From an uncultured Christensenella sp. (GTDB taxonomy: Bacteria; Bacillota; Clostridia; Christensenellales; UBA3700), in the NCBI GenBank assembly GCA_949290515.1, contig CASERZ010000012.1, forward strand, positions 16,138-80,137: a stretch of DNA of 64,000 nt. The letters are read 5' to 3'. The notes under the pieces were generated by a model. The model searched no databases and was not told where the DNA came from. It saw only the letters and a program-made list of their open reading frames with translations. Position numbers and translations under genes: made by a program. Within the stretch, counting starts at the first letter, position 1, and each line of letters starts with the position of its first letter. Of the stretch, positions 26,282 through 34,477 are shown piece by piece.

Positions 26282-28048
26282 ATGGCAAAGAAAAACTATA
26301 CTAAAGAAGAATTGCAAGCCAAGACGGTATTTCAATTGAGAGATATCGCCAAGAAGGCGGGAGTAGAAGACGCGAGTTATCTCTCCGCCGAAGCTTTGGT
26401 ACAGAGAATTTTACAGGAATCGCAGGAGGATAACAAGGCAAAAGTACCCGAATGGGCTACAGGCTACACCAAGGAAGACTTTAACAATATGACGATACAT
26501 AATCTCCGCGAATTTGCGAGAGAGTTGGGTATCAATGCTCCTACGAGAAAAAATAAAGAAGAAATTATCAACGAGTGTTACGATTTTATCAACAATGCCG
26601 AGCATATCGTAACTCCTGTCAGCAAGAGGGGAAGACCTCCAAAGAGCGGAGTTATGGCTGTTGAGGTGCAGGATTCGGCTCAATTCCACTACAATCTTTC
26701 CGATAAAAGCGACGAACAGACGGAAAAACGCATAGACGACAACAAGCGCGGCGGTATGTCTATCGAAGAGATGCTCAGACAGGAAGACTGCGAGATGCGC
26801 AGCGGAATTTTGGAAATGCTCGAGGGATACGGCTTTTTGCGTGCTGAAAATTGCGAATGCAGTGAAAAGGACGTATACGTATCGGGCAAAATGATAAAAA
26901 ACATAGGCTTGAGAGCAGGCGACTTTGTCGTAGGCGTAGCAAAGCGCAATTCTGACAACAAGCCCCCCGCACTCGTAGCAATAGAGAGAGTAAATCCCGA
27001 GATAAAATACGAGATAGTATATCAGAAAGACGCAAAGGGCAGAGATATACTTGAGACGGGAGAGTATAAGTCGGTAGGTTATGTAGGAGACAGCGGAAAG
27101 GACTTCGGAAATTTGCGCTCCCGTCCTCATTTTGACAATCTTACCCCAGTTTTCCCTCAGGAGAGATTGCGTCTTGAGATTAATACCCAAGAGAAAAACG
27201 TAACAAGAAGCGACTTTGCGATAAGAAGTCTGGATTTAATAGCTCCTATAGGAAAAGGACAGAGAGCTATGATAGTATCCCCTCCTAAAGCGGGTAAGAC
27301 AACGCTTTTGAAAAAGATTGCCAATTCAATTACGACCAACCACGAGGAAGTCAAGCTTTTCGTACTGCTAATCGACGAACGCCCCGAAGAAGTTACGGAT
27401 ATGAAGAGGTCGATAAAAGGCGAAGTGATTTATTCGACTTTTGACGAAGTGCCCGAGCATCACTGTCAGGCTTCGGAGATACTTATCGAGAGAGCAAAGC
27501 GTCTTGTGGAACTCGGTCAGGACGTCGTGATTATGATGGATTCGCTCACGCGTCTTGCAAGAGCGTACAATCTGACCATTCCTCCTACGGGCAGAACGTT
27601 GTCGGGCGGTATAGACCCCGGTGCGCTTGCAAGCCCCAAGAAGTTTTTCGGTGCGGCTAGAAATATCGAAAACGGCGGCTCGCTAACAATCATTGCTACC
27701 GCTCTCGTCGATACGGGCAGCAGAATGGACGACGTGATATACGAAGAATTCAAGGGTACGGGCAATATGGAAATCACGCTTGACAGAAAACTCAGCGAGA
27801 GAAGAATATTCCCCGCTATAGACCTCAACCGTTCGTCTACGAGAAGAGAAGATTTGCTTTTGACTCAAAAGGAACTCGAAGGAGTATGGGCATTGAGAAA
27901 ATTGCTTTCCAACGGGGATTCGCAGGAGACTACCGACCAACTTCTCACAATGATGCAAAAGACAAAGAACAACGAGGAGTTTATCGAGTCGATAATCAAT
28001 CAGGTAAAAGTATTCGAGAAAAACGGCTATACTCTGAGAGGATTATAA
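26282..28048 (+). CDS. rho: Transcription termination factor Rho
   Basis: A 588-residue Rho hexamer subunit, longer than the usual 420 because the N-terminus has two SAP-like Rho-N modules (about 8-45 and 62-100) and a basic AT-hook-like RGRPPKSG (about 118) before the RNA-binding domain (GYGFLRAENCE, KNIGLRAGDFV). The motor domain has the P-loop PPKAGKTTLL (near 335), Walker B VVIMMDSLTRLARAYN and LDRKLSERRIFPAIDL. It releases RNA at untranslated transcripts. Start is ATG 26282 after CAGGAG. Monocistronic, ending at a very strong terminator. Confidence 0.97.
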   Translation: MAKKNYTKEELQAKTVFQLRDIAKKAGVEDASYLSAEALVQRILQESQEDNKAKVPEWATGYTKEDFNNMTIHNLREFARELGINAPTRKNKEEIINECYDFINNAEHIVTPVSKRGRPPKSGVMAVEVQDSAQFHYNLSDKSDEQTEKRIDDNKRGGMSIEEMLRQEDCEMRSGILEMLEGYGFLRAENCECSEKDVYVSGKMIKNIGLRAGDFVVGVAKRNSDNKPPALVAIERVNPEIKYEIVYQKDAKGRDILETGEYKSVGYVGDSGKDFGNLRSRPHFDNLTPVFPQERLRLEINTQEKNVTRSDFAIRSLDLIAPIGKGQRAMIVSPPKAGKTTLLKKIANSITTNHEEVKLFVLLIDERPEEVTDMKRSIKGEVIYSTFDEVPEHHCQASEILIERAKRLVELGQDVVIMMDSLTRLARAYNLTIPPTGRTLSGGIDPGALASPKKFFGAARNIENGGSLTIIATALVDTGSRMDDVIYEEFKGTGNMEITLDRKLSERRIFPAIDLNRSSTRREDLLLTQKELEGVWALRKLLSNGDSQETTDQLLTMMQKTKNNEEFIESIINQVKVFEKNGYTLRGL

Positions 28049-28130
28049 TATACTAAGAGGTTTGTATAAATTGTATTATATGTGAAATCTCTGTTAATTA
28101 ATTTTATAACACAATACAACCAAGTAAAAG

Positions 28131-28162
28131 AAAAAATACGCACTTTTTGGTGCGTATTTTTT
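28131..28162. terminator. Bidirectional intrinsic terminator
   Basis: AAAAAATACGCAC / GTGCGTATTTTTT with loop TTTTTG, between convergent rho and the GrpB-like gene; A and T runs serve both strands. Confidence 0.93.
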
Positions 28163-28172
28163 ATCCTGTATG

Positions 28173-28745
28173 CTATACGGTGTATCTGTCTTTGTAGAGC
28201 TGTTTTGCTATATTAGTGTACTTGACTACGAAATCCGTCTTTGCCGCCGTGTATTCGTCGCGGTCGTAGGTGTATTTTCGCCACAGTTTAAGTTTGAGTT
28301 TTTCGTATTCCCAAGCTACGTTGTCGTGCGTAGCGAGATAATCTCTGAAGTACAATTCGTCGTTGTCTCCCTTTAGTCTTAAATGTATGTGATACACTTT
28401 ATCGTCAAGACCTTTCGGAGTATAGCCCTTATTGAAAGAGTACCTGTCAGACGTCTTTGCCATAAGGATATAGCCCGCTTTGATAAGAGTTTCGCATACC
28501 CGCTCGAGCGCTGTTTTATCGGGCGTTTCGATAAGAATATCGATAATAGGTTTTGCCCACAGCTTGTCGATAGCGGTGCTTCCGATATGAGAAATTCTGA
28601 GTGCGTCGTTTGTGCCCAGAAGATTGCGCAAAGTCTTCTCTTCCTCTTTGTACCAGTCCGCCCAATCGGGGTTGTGTTTTGTGAGGAAGATGGGGAAGAG
28701 TTTCCACAGTTGTTCTTTCGTCATGTTTTCGAATTTGTTTTCCAT
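28173..28745 (-). CDS. GrpB-family (UPF0157) nucleotidyltransferase-fold protein
   Basis: A 190-residue protein of the GrpB/UPF0157 family, a minimal nucleotidyltransferase fold. The HIGSTAIDKLWAKPIIDILIE segment (split here as HIGSTAI and KPIIDILI) carries the GS and the paired acidic positions, followed by HIHLRLKGD and the C-terminal YTAAKTDFV helix. Physiological substrate is unknown. There is no Shine-Dalgarno: the promoter -10 (28752-28757) lies six bases before the ATG, so the mRNA should start at the A of the start codon. Confidence 0.88.
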   Translation of the reverse strand: MENKFENMTKEQLWKLFPIFLTKHNPDWADWYKEEEKTLRNLLGTNDALRISHIGSTAIDKLWAKPIIDILIETPDKTALERVCETLIKAGYILMAKTSDRYSFNKGYTPKGLDDKVYHIHLRLKGDNDELYFRDYLATHDNVAWEYEKLKLKLWRKYTYDRDEYTAAKTDFVVKYTNIAKQLYKDRYTV

Positions 28746-28751
28746 ATTTAT

Positions 28752-28780
28752 ATTATAACATAGTGCGCGCGTATTATCAA
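28752..28780 (-). promoter_or_regulatory. Promoter giving a leaderless GrpB-like mRNA
   Basis: TTGATA, 17-base spacer, TATAAT with extended TGT, on the minus strand. Counting seven bases past the -10 places the transcription start at 28745, the first base of the ATG. The stretch 28781-29021 shows nothing further. Confidence 0.78.
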
Positions 28781-29021
28781 TATGTAATTTGAGATATATG
28801 ATTGTATCCTAAAGTATTTAAATCTTGCGTCCGCAATCGCAATGAGCATGTTCAGAGGTATTATACGAGGTAAACCGAACACATTGTTTTTTATAGGAGT
28901 ATATTTAGCTTTGTTTTGTCTAATATATTTTGATAAAACACCAACTATCCTAAAGCTAATGCTTTTTTATTGAATTGTATAGAATAAAGAATCGGCGCGA
29001 AAAAGTAATTGTAAAGAAAAA

Positions 29022-29036
29022 TAAAAATAATTATCA
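29022..29036 (+). promoter_or_regulatory. Candidate Fur/PerR box upstream of perR
   Basis: TAAAAATAATTATCA matches the 7-1-7 consensus TGATAATnATTATCA at 12 of 14 positions. It sits 18 bases upstream of the -35 of perR, suggesting autoregulation. Confidence 0.55.
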
Positions 29037-29054
29037 TTTTTGTTTTGAAAACTG

Positions 29055-29083
29055 TTGACAATATATTTTACTTATGCTAATAT
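29055..29083 (+). promoter_or_regulatory. Sigma-A promoter of perR-rubrerythrin
   Basis: TTGACA, 17-base spacer, TAATAT preceded by TGC. Confidence 0.8.
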
Positions 29084-29101
29084 GATATCAGGAAACAGGA
29101 T

Positions 29102-29497
29102 ATGAGTAACTTTTCTTCCCGCCGACAAGCAGTGCTTGAGGTAATGAAAACTATGAGATGCCACCCGACGGCAGACAGAGTCTACGAGGAATGTCGCAAG
29201 ACTATCCCCAATATATCTCTCGCGACGGTTTACCGCAATCTGGCATTTTGGGAACAGGCAGGAGTAGTGGGCAGAGTGGTAGGTTGTGACAACAAGGAGC
29301 GTTATGACGTAGAGCTTGACAATCATTGCCACGTTATATGTCCCGAATGCGGAGAAGTAGAGGATATGGATTATCCTTCAGAGTTAAAAGAATATCTCGA
29401 CAATTACTGCATAGACAACGGCTTTGAAAAATTCGGTTTGAGTTTTTACAAGGTATGCGACAAGTGCAGTAAAGACAACTTAAAACAGGCAAAATAA
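29102..29497 (+). CDS. perR: Fur-family regulator, PerR type
   Basis: A 131-residue metalloregulator. The winged helix lies in the first 80 residues (SRRQAVLEVMKT, HPTADRVYEECR, SLATVYRNLAFWEQAG), and the dimerisation domain carries the structural zinc cysteines as CPEC and CDKC plus the HCHVIC metal ligands. The neighbour, reverse rubrerythrin, is a textbook PerR target in Clostridia, and the His/Asp ligand pattern fits peroxide sensing by iron-catalysed oxidation better than Fe uptake control. The N-terminus is a little shorter than in Bacillus PerR. Likely autoregulated through the box at 29022. A Fur or Zur role cannot be excluded from sequence alone. Confidence 0.85.
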   Translation: MSNFSSRRQAVLEVMKTMRCHPTADRVYEECRKTIPNISLATVYRNLAFWEQAGVVGRVVGCDNKERYDVELDNHCHVICPECGEVEDMDYPSELKEYLDNYCIDNGFEKFGLSFYKVCDKCSKDNLKQAK

Positions 29498-29540
29498 AAA
29501 TAGAAAAAATATTACAAGCAAACAACGGAGGTAAATTAAT

Positions 29541-30089
29541 ATGGCAAAATATGTATGCAGCGTATGCGGTTACGTACACGAAGGAGACAGCGCACCTGAG
29601 CAGTGCCCTGTTTGCAAGGCTCCCAAGGAGAAATTTCAGGAAGTAAAGGCCGGCGAGATGAGCTGGGCTACCGAGCATATCGTAGGTTCTGCTAAGAATT
29701 ACGATGCAGAAGTAGTAAAGGGTCTTATCGAAAACTTCAACGGCGAGTGTGCTGAAGTAGGTATGTATCTCGCTATGTCCAGACAGGCAGACAGAGAGGG
29801 TTATCCCGATATCGCAGAGGCATTCAAGAGATACGCTTTCGAAGAAGCTGAGCACGCATCCAAGTTCGCAGAGCTTTTGGGTGACGTAGTTACCAACAGC
29901 ACCGAGAAAAACGTTCAGATGCGTATGGAAGCAGAAAACGGTGCTTGCGCAGGCAAGTTCGAGCTTGCAAAACTTGCTAAGAAACTCGGCTATGACGACG
30001 TACACGACACCGTACACGAGATGGCAAAGGACGAAGCAAGACACGGTTGCGGATTCCTCGGTCTTTACAACAGATACTTCAAGAAGTAA
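29541..30089 (+). CDS. Reverse rubrerythrin
   Basis: A 182-residue non-heme iron peroxidase with the domains in reversed order: an N-terminal rubredoxin ([13 protein letters not shown] and EQCPVCKAP, residues 4-27) then the four-helix ferritin-like di-iron domain ([36 protein letters not shown] supplying Glu and His ligands). In Clostridium acetobutylicum the same layout is the main PerR-repressed H2O2/O2 reductase. Start has GGAGG, codon use is strongly biased, and it is 43 bases downstream of perR, so it should be abundant and peroxide-inducible. It marks the host as an obligate anaerobe. Confidence 0.95.
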   Translation: MAKYVCSVCGYVHEGDSAPEQCPVCKAPKEKFQEVKAGEMSWATEHIVGSAKNYDAEVVKGLIENFNGECAEVGMYLAMSRQADREGYPDIAEAFKRYAFEEAEHASKFAELLGDVVTNSTEKNVQMRMEAENGACAGKFELAKLAKKLGYDDVHDTVHEMAKDEARHGCGFLGLYNRYFKK

Positions 30090-30146
30090 TAAGGCGGGCG
30101 GGGATTGCCCCGCGTAATGACTCCCTAGTATAATATCCCCCAAAAG

Positions 30147-30176
30147 AAAAATACGGCTTCGCGCCGTATTTTTTTT
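30147..30176 (+). terminator. Intrinsic terminator
   Basis: AAAATACGGC TTCGC GCCGTATTTT plus T run. A GC-rich GCGGGG ATTG CCCCGC hairpin lies just before it near 30096-30112. The rest of 30177-30415 is AT-rich leader; a TATAAT at 30342-30347 lacks a good -35. Confidence 0.9.
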
Positions 30177-30415
30177 CGGTCTTTCCGATGAGTAAAATTT
30201 GCGTGCGATACTTGAAAAGACAATTCGGAATAACGTTTTTTTGAGACTTAATTCACAACTTTGTAATTTCCATATAAAAATTGCAAAATTTACATTTTTA
30301 ATGTTGCATAGGTATAAATCTTAAGTAGACTAAACAGGCTATATAATAATAACTTAGAAGTGGTAATATATTATTTATATACGCACAATCTTTGATAAAC
30401 GTTTGGGAGGTCAAT

Positions 30416-31477
30416 ATGGATTTTTGGGGTATAGCCGCACAGTTATGTTTGCTTGCTGTGGGTTTTGTGTTCTTGTCCAAAGGCGCGGACTGGTTTGTAG
30501 ACGGAGCGTCGTGGATTGCTAAGAAATTCGGTATTCCGCAGATAGTAATAGGACTTACGATAGTGGCTTTCGGCACGTCTTTGCCCGAAGCCGCAGTCAG
30601 CATTACGTCGGCGGTGCAGGAAAGCGCAGAGCTTGCGATAGGAAATATCATAGGCAGCAATATCCTCAATATATTCCTGATATTGGGTATATCGGCGTTG
30701 TTTGCTTCGCTTACCGTGCAAAAGACTACTTTATATATCGAAATACCATACACGGTAGTTATCAGCGTAGTCCTTATGATAATGGGCTTTATAGGAGGTC
30801 AGCTCGGCTGGATTGACGGTCTTATTCTTTGGGTACTTTTTATTGCGTTTTTAGTTTATCTCATCGTATTGTCTATGAAAGGTAAAAATAAAAATCCCGA
30901 GCTTCTCAATCCTGTAGACGGTGCAGAACAAAACAATACCGCTGACGTAGTCGTCGAAGCTGAAGGAGCGGCGGTTGCCAAGACGGAGAAAAAGGGCGTC
31001 GAAGCACTCAAAATGATTGCAAAACTCGTATTCGGCATATCAATAGTCGTACTAGGTTCGCAGATGGCTGTCAACGGCGCGAGAACCATTGCGAGAGAAG
31101 TGGGAATGAGCGAAAGTCTTATAGGACTTACGATAGTTGCTTTCGGTACTTCGCTTCCCGAACTCGTTACTTCGGTAGCTGCGGCGCGTAAGGGCGAATG
31201 TGACATCGCGATAGGAAATATCGTGGGTAGCAATATTTTCAATATTCTGTTTATTCTCGGTACGTCGGCATTGATTACGCCTATAGCGTACAACACCAGC
31301 TTCCTTACAGGCTTTACCTTTGACAACATTATGGCAATAGCCGCTGCGGTAGTGCTTTTCTTGTGTATCGTACTCACAAAGGACAAAAAACTCAAAAAAG
31401 CGGGCGGCATAACAATGCTTGTGATTTACGCGGCATATTTTGCGTGGCTTATCGTCAAGGACTTTAAATTCAACTGA
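30416..31477 (+). CDS. Calcium/sodium antiporter, CaCA family
   Basis: A 353-residue membrane exchanger, ATG 30416 after GGGAGG. Ten or so membrane segments form two inverted halves, each with an alpha repeat: GTSLPEAAVS with GNIIGSNILN (near 53-85), and GTSLPELVTS with GNIVGSNIFN (near 244-275). The acidic residue in each LPE motif binds the cation. Between the halves is an unusually Ala/Glu-rich cytoplasmic loop (about 160-195). It resembles the YrbG/CaX-like branch and should exchange Ca2+ for Na+ or H+. Monocistronic. Confidence 0.92.
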   Translation: MDFWGIAAQLCLLAVGFVFLSKGADWFVDGASWIAKKFGIPQIVIGLTIVAFGTSLPEAAVSITSAVQESAELAIGNIIGSNILNIFLILGISALFASLTVQKTTLYIEIPYTVVISVVLMIMGFIGGQLGWIDGLILWVLFIAFLVYLIVLSMKGKNKNPELLNPVDGAEQNNTADVVVEAEGAAVAKTEKKGVEALKMIAKLVFGISIVVLGSQMAVNGARTIAREVGMSESLIGLTIVAFGTSLPELVTSVAAARKGECDIAIGNIVGSNIFNILFILGTSALITPIAYNTSFLTGFTFDNIMAIAAAVVLFLCIVLTKDKKLKKAGGITMLVIYAAYFAWLIVKDFKFN

Positions 31478-31499
31478 AAAGCGTAAGTGCAAACGTTTT

Positions 31500-31537
31500 C
31501 CGCCCGCCGATTTTCATCGTAGGGCGGCATTTTTTTT
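31500..31537 (+). terminator. Intrinsic terminator
   Basis: CCGCCC / GGGCGG stem with a longer internal loop followed by T8. Confidence 0.85.
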
Positions 31538-31586
31538 GAAAATACGCGGATATTTACAAATTTATATAAAAAATAGTTAAAAATGT

Positions 31587-31615
31587 TTGACAATCCTATC
31601 GCTTTTTACTAAAAT
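31587..31615 (+). promoter_or_regulatory. Sigma-A promoter of rplM-rpsI
   Basis: TTGACA, 17-base spacer, TAAAAT; transcript begins near 31622. Confidence 0.85.
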
Positions 31616-31621
31616 GGATAA

Positions 31622-31696
31622 GCAAGAAAATATATCAAAGAACTAGCCCCTCTGCGATATGACAGCAATACAAAATACTTTTGGAGGGTTTTATCC
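31622..31696 (+). ncRNA. rplM leader, candidate L13 autoregulatory structure
   Basis: A leader of about 75 bases in which CCCTC (inside AGCCCCTCTG, near 31646) can pair with GAGGG of the Shine-Dalgarno GGAGGG (31683-31688). Bacillota rplM operons commonly carry an L13 leader motif bound by the ribosomal protein; position and pairing fit, but I cannot confirm the family model. Confidence 0.45.
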
Positions 31697-32128
31697 GTGA
31701 ATAAGACATATATGGCAAAACCTGAGGACATCAAAAAAGAGTGGTACGTAGTTGACGCTACCGACCTCGTTTTGGGTAGACTTGCCAGCAACGTTGCAAA
31801 CGTTCTCAGAGGAAAGAATAAGCCTACGTTTACACCCAACGTTGATACGGGTGATTTTGTTATCGTTATTAACTGCGCTAAGGTTCGCCTTACCGGTAAG
31901 AAACTTGAGAAGAAGTATTACGTACACCACACCGGTTACGTTGGCGGTCTCAAGGAAGTTCAATACAAGAAGTTGATGGCAGAGAAGCCTGAGAAAGCCG
32001 TTATGTTGGCAGTAAAAGGTATGCTCCCTAAGAACTCTCTTGGCAGAAAGCAGCTCACCAAATTGCGTTGCTATGCCGGCGCTGAGCACAATCACGAAGC
32101 TCAACAGCCCAAAGAATTAAAATTCTAA
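31697..32128 (+). CDS. rplM: 50S ribosomal protein L13
   Basis: A 143-residue ribosomal protein. GTG 31697 is eight bases after GGAGGG, which decides the start over the internal ATG at 31712. Typical segments are [45 protein letters not shown] and [10 protein letters not shown]. It binds 23S rRNA domain II early in assembly. It is followed 17 bases later by rpsI, the universal bacterial pairing. Confidence 0.98.
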   Translation: MNKTYMAKPEDIKKEWYVVDATDLVLGRLASNVANVLRGKNKPTFTPNVDTGDFVIVINCAKVRLTGKKLEKKYYVHHTGYVGGLKEVQYKKLMAEKPEKAVMLAVKGMLPKNSLGRKQLTKLRCYAGAEHNHEAQQPKELKF

Positions 32129-32145
32129 TAAGGAGTGTATGACAA

Positions 32146-32559
32146 ATGGCTACTAAGAAGACTAAGAAAAAGGTTCAGTTCTGGGGAACTGGCAGAAGAA
32201 AGAAAGCTATCGCCAGAGTAAGACTTATCCCTGAAGGAAGCGGCGTAATCACCATCAACAAGAGAAGTATTGACGAATACTTCGGTCTCGATACACTCAA
32301 GCAAATTGTTCGTCAGCCTCTCGAGCTTACGGAAAATCTCGCTAAGTATGATGTAATCGTCAACGTACAGGGCGGCGGTTTCACCGGACAGGCAGGCGCA
32401 ATCAGACACGGTATTTCCAGAGCTTTGGTACTCGCAGACGAGACCACCAAGGCAGCTCTCAAGAAAGCAGGTTTCCTCACCAGAGACCCCAGAGCAAAGG
32501 AAAGAAAGAAGTACGGTCTCAAGAAAGCAAGACGCGCACCTCAGTTCAGCAAGAGATAA
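32146..32559 (+). CDS. rpsI: 30S ribosomal protein S9
   Basis: A 137-residue protein with a basic N-terminus, the signature [31 protein letters not shown] and the conserved C-terminal tail RRAPQFSKR whose last lysine/arginine reaches the P-site tRNA. Shine-Dalgarno AAGGAG. Co-transcribed with rplM and closed by a strong terminator. Confidence 0.98.
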   Translation: MATKKTKKKVQFWGTGRRKKAIARVRLIPEGSGVITINKRSIDEYFGLDTLKQIVRQPLELTENLAKYDVIVNVQGGGFTGQAGAIRHGISRALVLADETTKAALKKAGFLTRDPRAKERKKYGLKKARRAPQFSKR

Positions 32560-32587
32560 TCGGATTGCCGAGCAAATTTACAAATCG

Positions 32588-32619
32588 CAAGTACCTCACA
32601 AGAGGTACTTGTTTTTTTT
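32588..32619 (+). terminator. Intrinsic terminator of rplM-rpsI
   Basis: CAAGTACCTC ACAA GAGGTACTTG followed by T8. Confidence 0.95.
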
Positions 32620-32669
32620 ATGCGTGCGCGCGCAAATGAAATATGATATCATAATTATGATAATAATAT

Positions 32670-32692
32670 AAAGGCTTTTTATTGAAGCCTTT
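32670..32692 (+). other. Small stem-loop before the acetyltransferase pseudogene
   Basis: AAAGGCTT / AAGCCTTT with a seven-base AT-rich loop, just upstream of the Shine-Dalgarno AGAGAGG. Possibly a translation-controlling hairpin of the former gene. Confidence 0.45.
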
Positions 32693-32706
32693 GAAGAGAG
32701 GACGCT

Positions 32707-33212
32707 ATGACTGAAAAAGAAAAGGGCGCAATGGGTATGTTTTACGACCCCAACAACGACGTTGAGCTTACCAAGGACAGAGAAAGGGTAAAAGACAAGT
32801 GTTTTGAATACAATAATATTCCGCCTTCCCGCAGAGAGGAAAGAAAACGCAAGATACTTGAGATACTGGCGGAGCAAAAGGGGATTTTCTTATAGAATCG
32901 CCGTTCAACTGCGATTACGGCTACAATACTTTCGTAGGCGAAAATTTTTACGCTAATCACAATCTTGTCATACTCGACACCGCAAAGGTTACGATTGGGG
33001 ACAACGTCTTCGTTGCGCCCAACTGCGGTTTTTACTGCGCGGGACATCCCGTGGATAAGGATGAGAGAAACAAGGGCATAGAATATGCTCTTCCGATAAC
33101 GGAGAAAGACAAGGGTAGATTTCCCACCGCCGCAAAGAAGCAATGAAACGTAAAAAAGCGCTTTTGCGCAAAACAAGGTTTTTTAGATAAAAAATATTTG
33201 ACGAAAAAGTAA
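32707..33212 (+). pseudogene. maa: Maltose O-acetyltransferase family gene, frameshifted and 3' truncated
   Basis: The first frame (32707-32895) encodes the N-terminal Mac domain (GMFYDPNNDVEL to ILAEQKG). Around 32880, at AAAAGGGGATTTT, homology jumps to the next frame, which continues IESPFNCDYGYN, FYANHNLVILD, KVTIGDNVFVAPN, YCAGHPVDKDERNKG and EYALPIT, i.e. the left-handed beta-helix with the catalytic His of AGHP. After PIT (about 33101) similarity ends: the family's next coils (GNNVWIGGN and onward, about 60 residues) are missing, replaced by a basic run to a stop at 33212. Two independent lesions mean no active enzyme. A sequencing error could explain the frameshift but not the lost 3' end. 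Confidence 0.85.
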
Positions 33213-33246
33213 AAATATAAAATTTTTAATTTGAATACGCACGCGC

Positions 33247-33275
33247 TTGACATAAATTTTCAAATAATTTAAAAT
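33247..33275 (+). promoter_or_regulatory. Sigma-A promoter of the riboswitch leader
   Basis: TTGACA, 17-base spacer, TAAAAT. The transcript begins near 33282 and includes the aptamer-like structure below. Confidence 0.8.
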
Positions 33276-33290
33276 AAGACTGTAAATTCC

Positions 33291-33390
33291 CAGGCGCGGG
33301 GAGTAGTCGGCGTGTGTGCGTGACACGCAATTAAATCGGTAACACGGAGAGTTTCTCCCGGTTTAATTTGAAATGACGAGACCGTATCGG
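33291..33390 (+). ncRNA. Candidate yybP-ykoY (Mn2+) riboswitch aptamer
   Basis: Carries both hallmark loops of the yybP-ykoY class: GGGGAGTAG (33298-33306) and ACGAGACC (33376-33383), flanked by a P1 helix (GCGG with CCGT). Between them are a GCGTGT / ACACGC hairpin and a long arm in which AATTAAATCGG pairs with CCGGTTTAATT, containing the expected TAACAC internal loop and a GGAGA / TCTCC tip. The 3' strand of P1 is the first part of the terminator at 33381-33420, so ligand-bound P1 and the terminator are mutually exclusive: an ON switch. Known members sense Mn2+ and control Mn export or related genes. Confidence 0.75.
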
Positions 33391-33420
33391 ACCGCTCAAA
33401 GCGGCTCGGTACGGTTTTTT
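33381..33420 (+). terminator. Riboswitch expression-platform terminator
   Basis: ACCGTA / TACGGT outer stem and CCGC / GCGG inner stem with TCAAA loop, then T6, ending 27 bases before the oadB start. It overlaps the aptamer by design. Confidence 0.85.
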
Positions 33421-33446
33421 GATAAATAGTTAAAGGAGTGTTTGCT

Positions 33447-34464
33447 ATGGATTTTTTGATTGAATCTATATCACAGGTCACCTGGCAGAACGTTGTCATG
33501 TGGCTTATCGGCGGACTTCTTATCTTTCTTGCGATAAAGAAGGATATGGAACCCGCGCTGTTGCTTCCGATAGGTTTCGGCGCGATACTCGTTACTTCTG
33601 TTTATCGGTATAGGCGCGATGATAGACTTCGGTCCGCTGCTTTCAAATCCCAAGCTGTTCCTGCTGGGCGGTGCGGCGCAGTTCGGTATATTCCTTATCA
33701 TATTGCTTGCTACAATGATAGGCTTTAATATAAACGACGCTGCGGCTATCGGTATAATCGGCGCGGCTGACGGTCCTACATCGATACTTGTAGCGATGAA
33801 ACTGGGCAGTAAGTTCCTTGGCCCTATCACCGTCGTAGCGTACTCATATATGGCGCTTGTTCCTATTATTCAGCCTGCGGTCGTCAAGCTCTGCACGACG
33901 AAGAAGGAAAGACTCATCAAAATGGAATACAACCCCGTATCCGTTTCTCACACCACAAAGGTTCTTTTCCCGATAGTCGTTACTATTATCGCAGGACTTA
34001 TCGCACCCAAGTCGCTGGCGCTTGTCGGCTTCCTGATGTTCGGTAACCTCCTCAGAGAATGCGGCGTTCTGAGACTTCTCAGCGAAACCGCGCAGAACAT
34101 TCTTGCAAACCTTATAACCCTGCTCCTCGGCATCACGATCGCTTCTCAGATGAAGGCAGAAACGTTTGTCACCTGGGAAACTCTGCTGATACTCGTTCTC
34201 GGTCTTGCGGCATTCGTATTCGATACCGTTGCAGGCGTTATGTTCGCAAAGTTCATGAACCTGTTCTCAAAGAAGAAGATCAACCCGATGATCGGTGCGG
34301 CCGGTATATCCGCATTCCCGATGTCGGCGCGCGTAATACAGAAGATGGGTCTGAAAGAAGATCCCAACAACCATCTGCTTATGCACGCTATCGGTGCGAA
34401 CGTATCTGGACAGATAGCTTCCGCTATCGTAGGCGGTCTCATAATCGGCCTTGTGCTGGCTTAA
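33447..34464 (+). pseudogene. oadB: Sodium-pump decarboxylase beta subunit, internal deletion with frameshift
   Basis: ATG 33447 follows AAAGGAG. Frame 1 encodes the first membrane helices (MDFLIESISQVTWQNVVMW to PIGFGAILV, to about 33590). Frame 2 resumes as LLFIGIGAMIDFGPLLSNPK (33595 onward) and continues to the end, including GAADGPTSILVA with the Na+-binding Asp, and HLLMHAIGANVSGQ. Compared with family members (about 370 residues), roughly 30-38 residues between FGAILV and LLFIGIG are gone and the reading frame is shifted, so the product cannot be made whole; a restart at ATG 33619 would lack the first helices. Codon choice (many CTG, CCG, GATC) differs from the rest of the window, pointing to recent transfer or a chimeric join. 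Confidence 0.88.
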
Positions 34465-34477
34465 CGGAGGTGGAAAT

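Noticed and set aside
30342..30347. Promoter for the Ca/Na antiporter
   Set aside because: A TATAAT exists but no -35 or extended -10 supports it.
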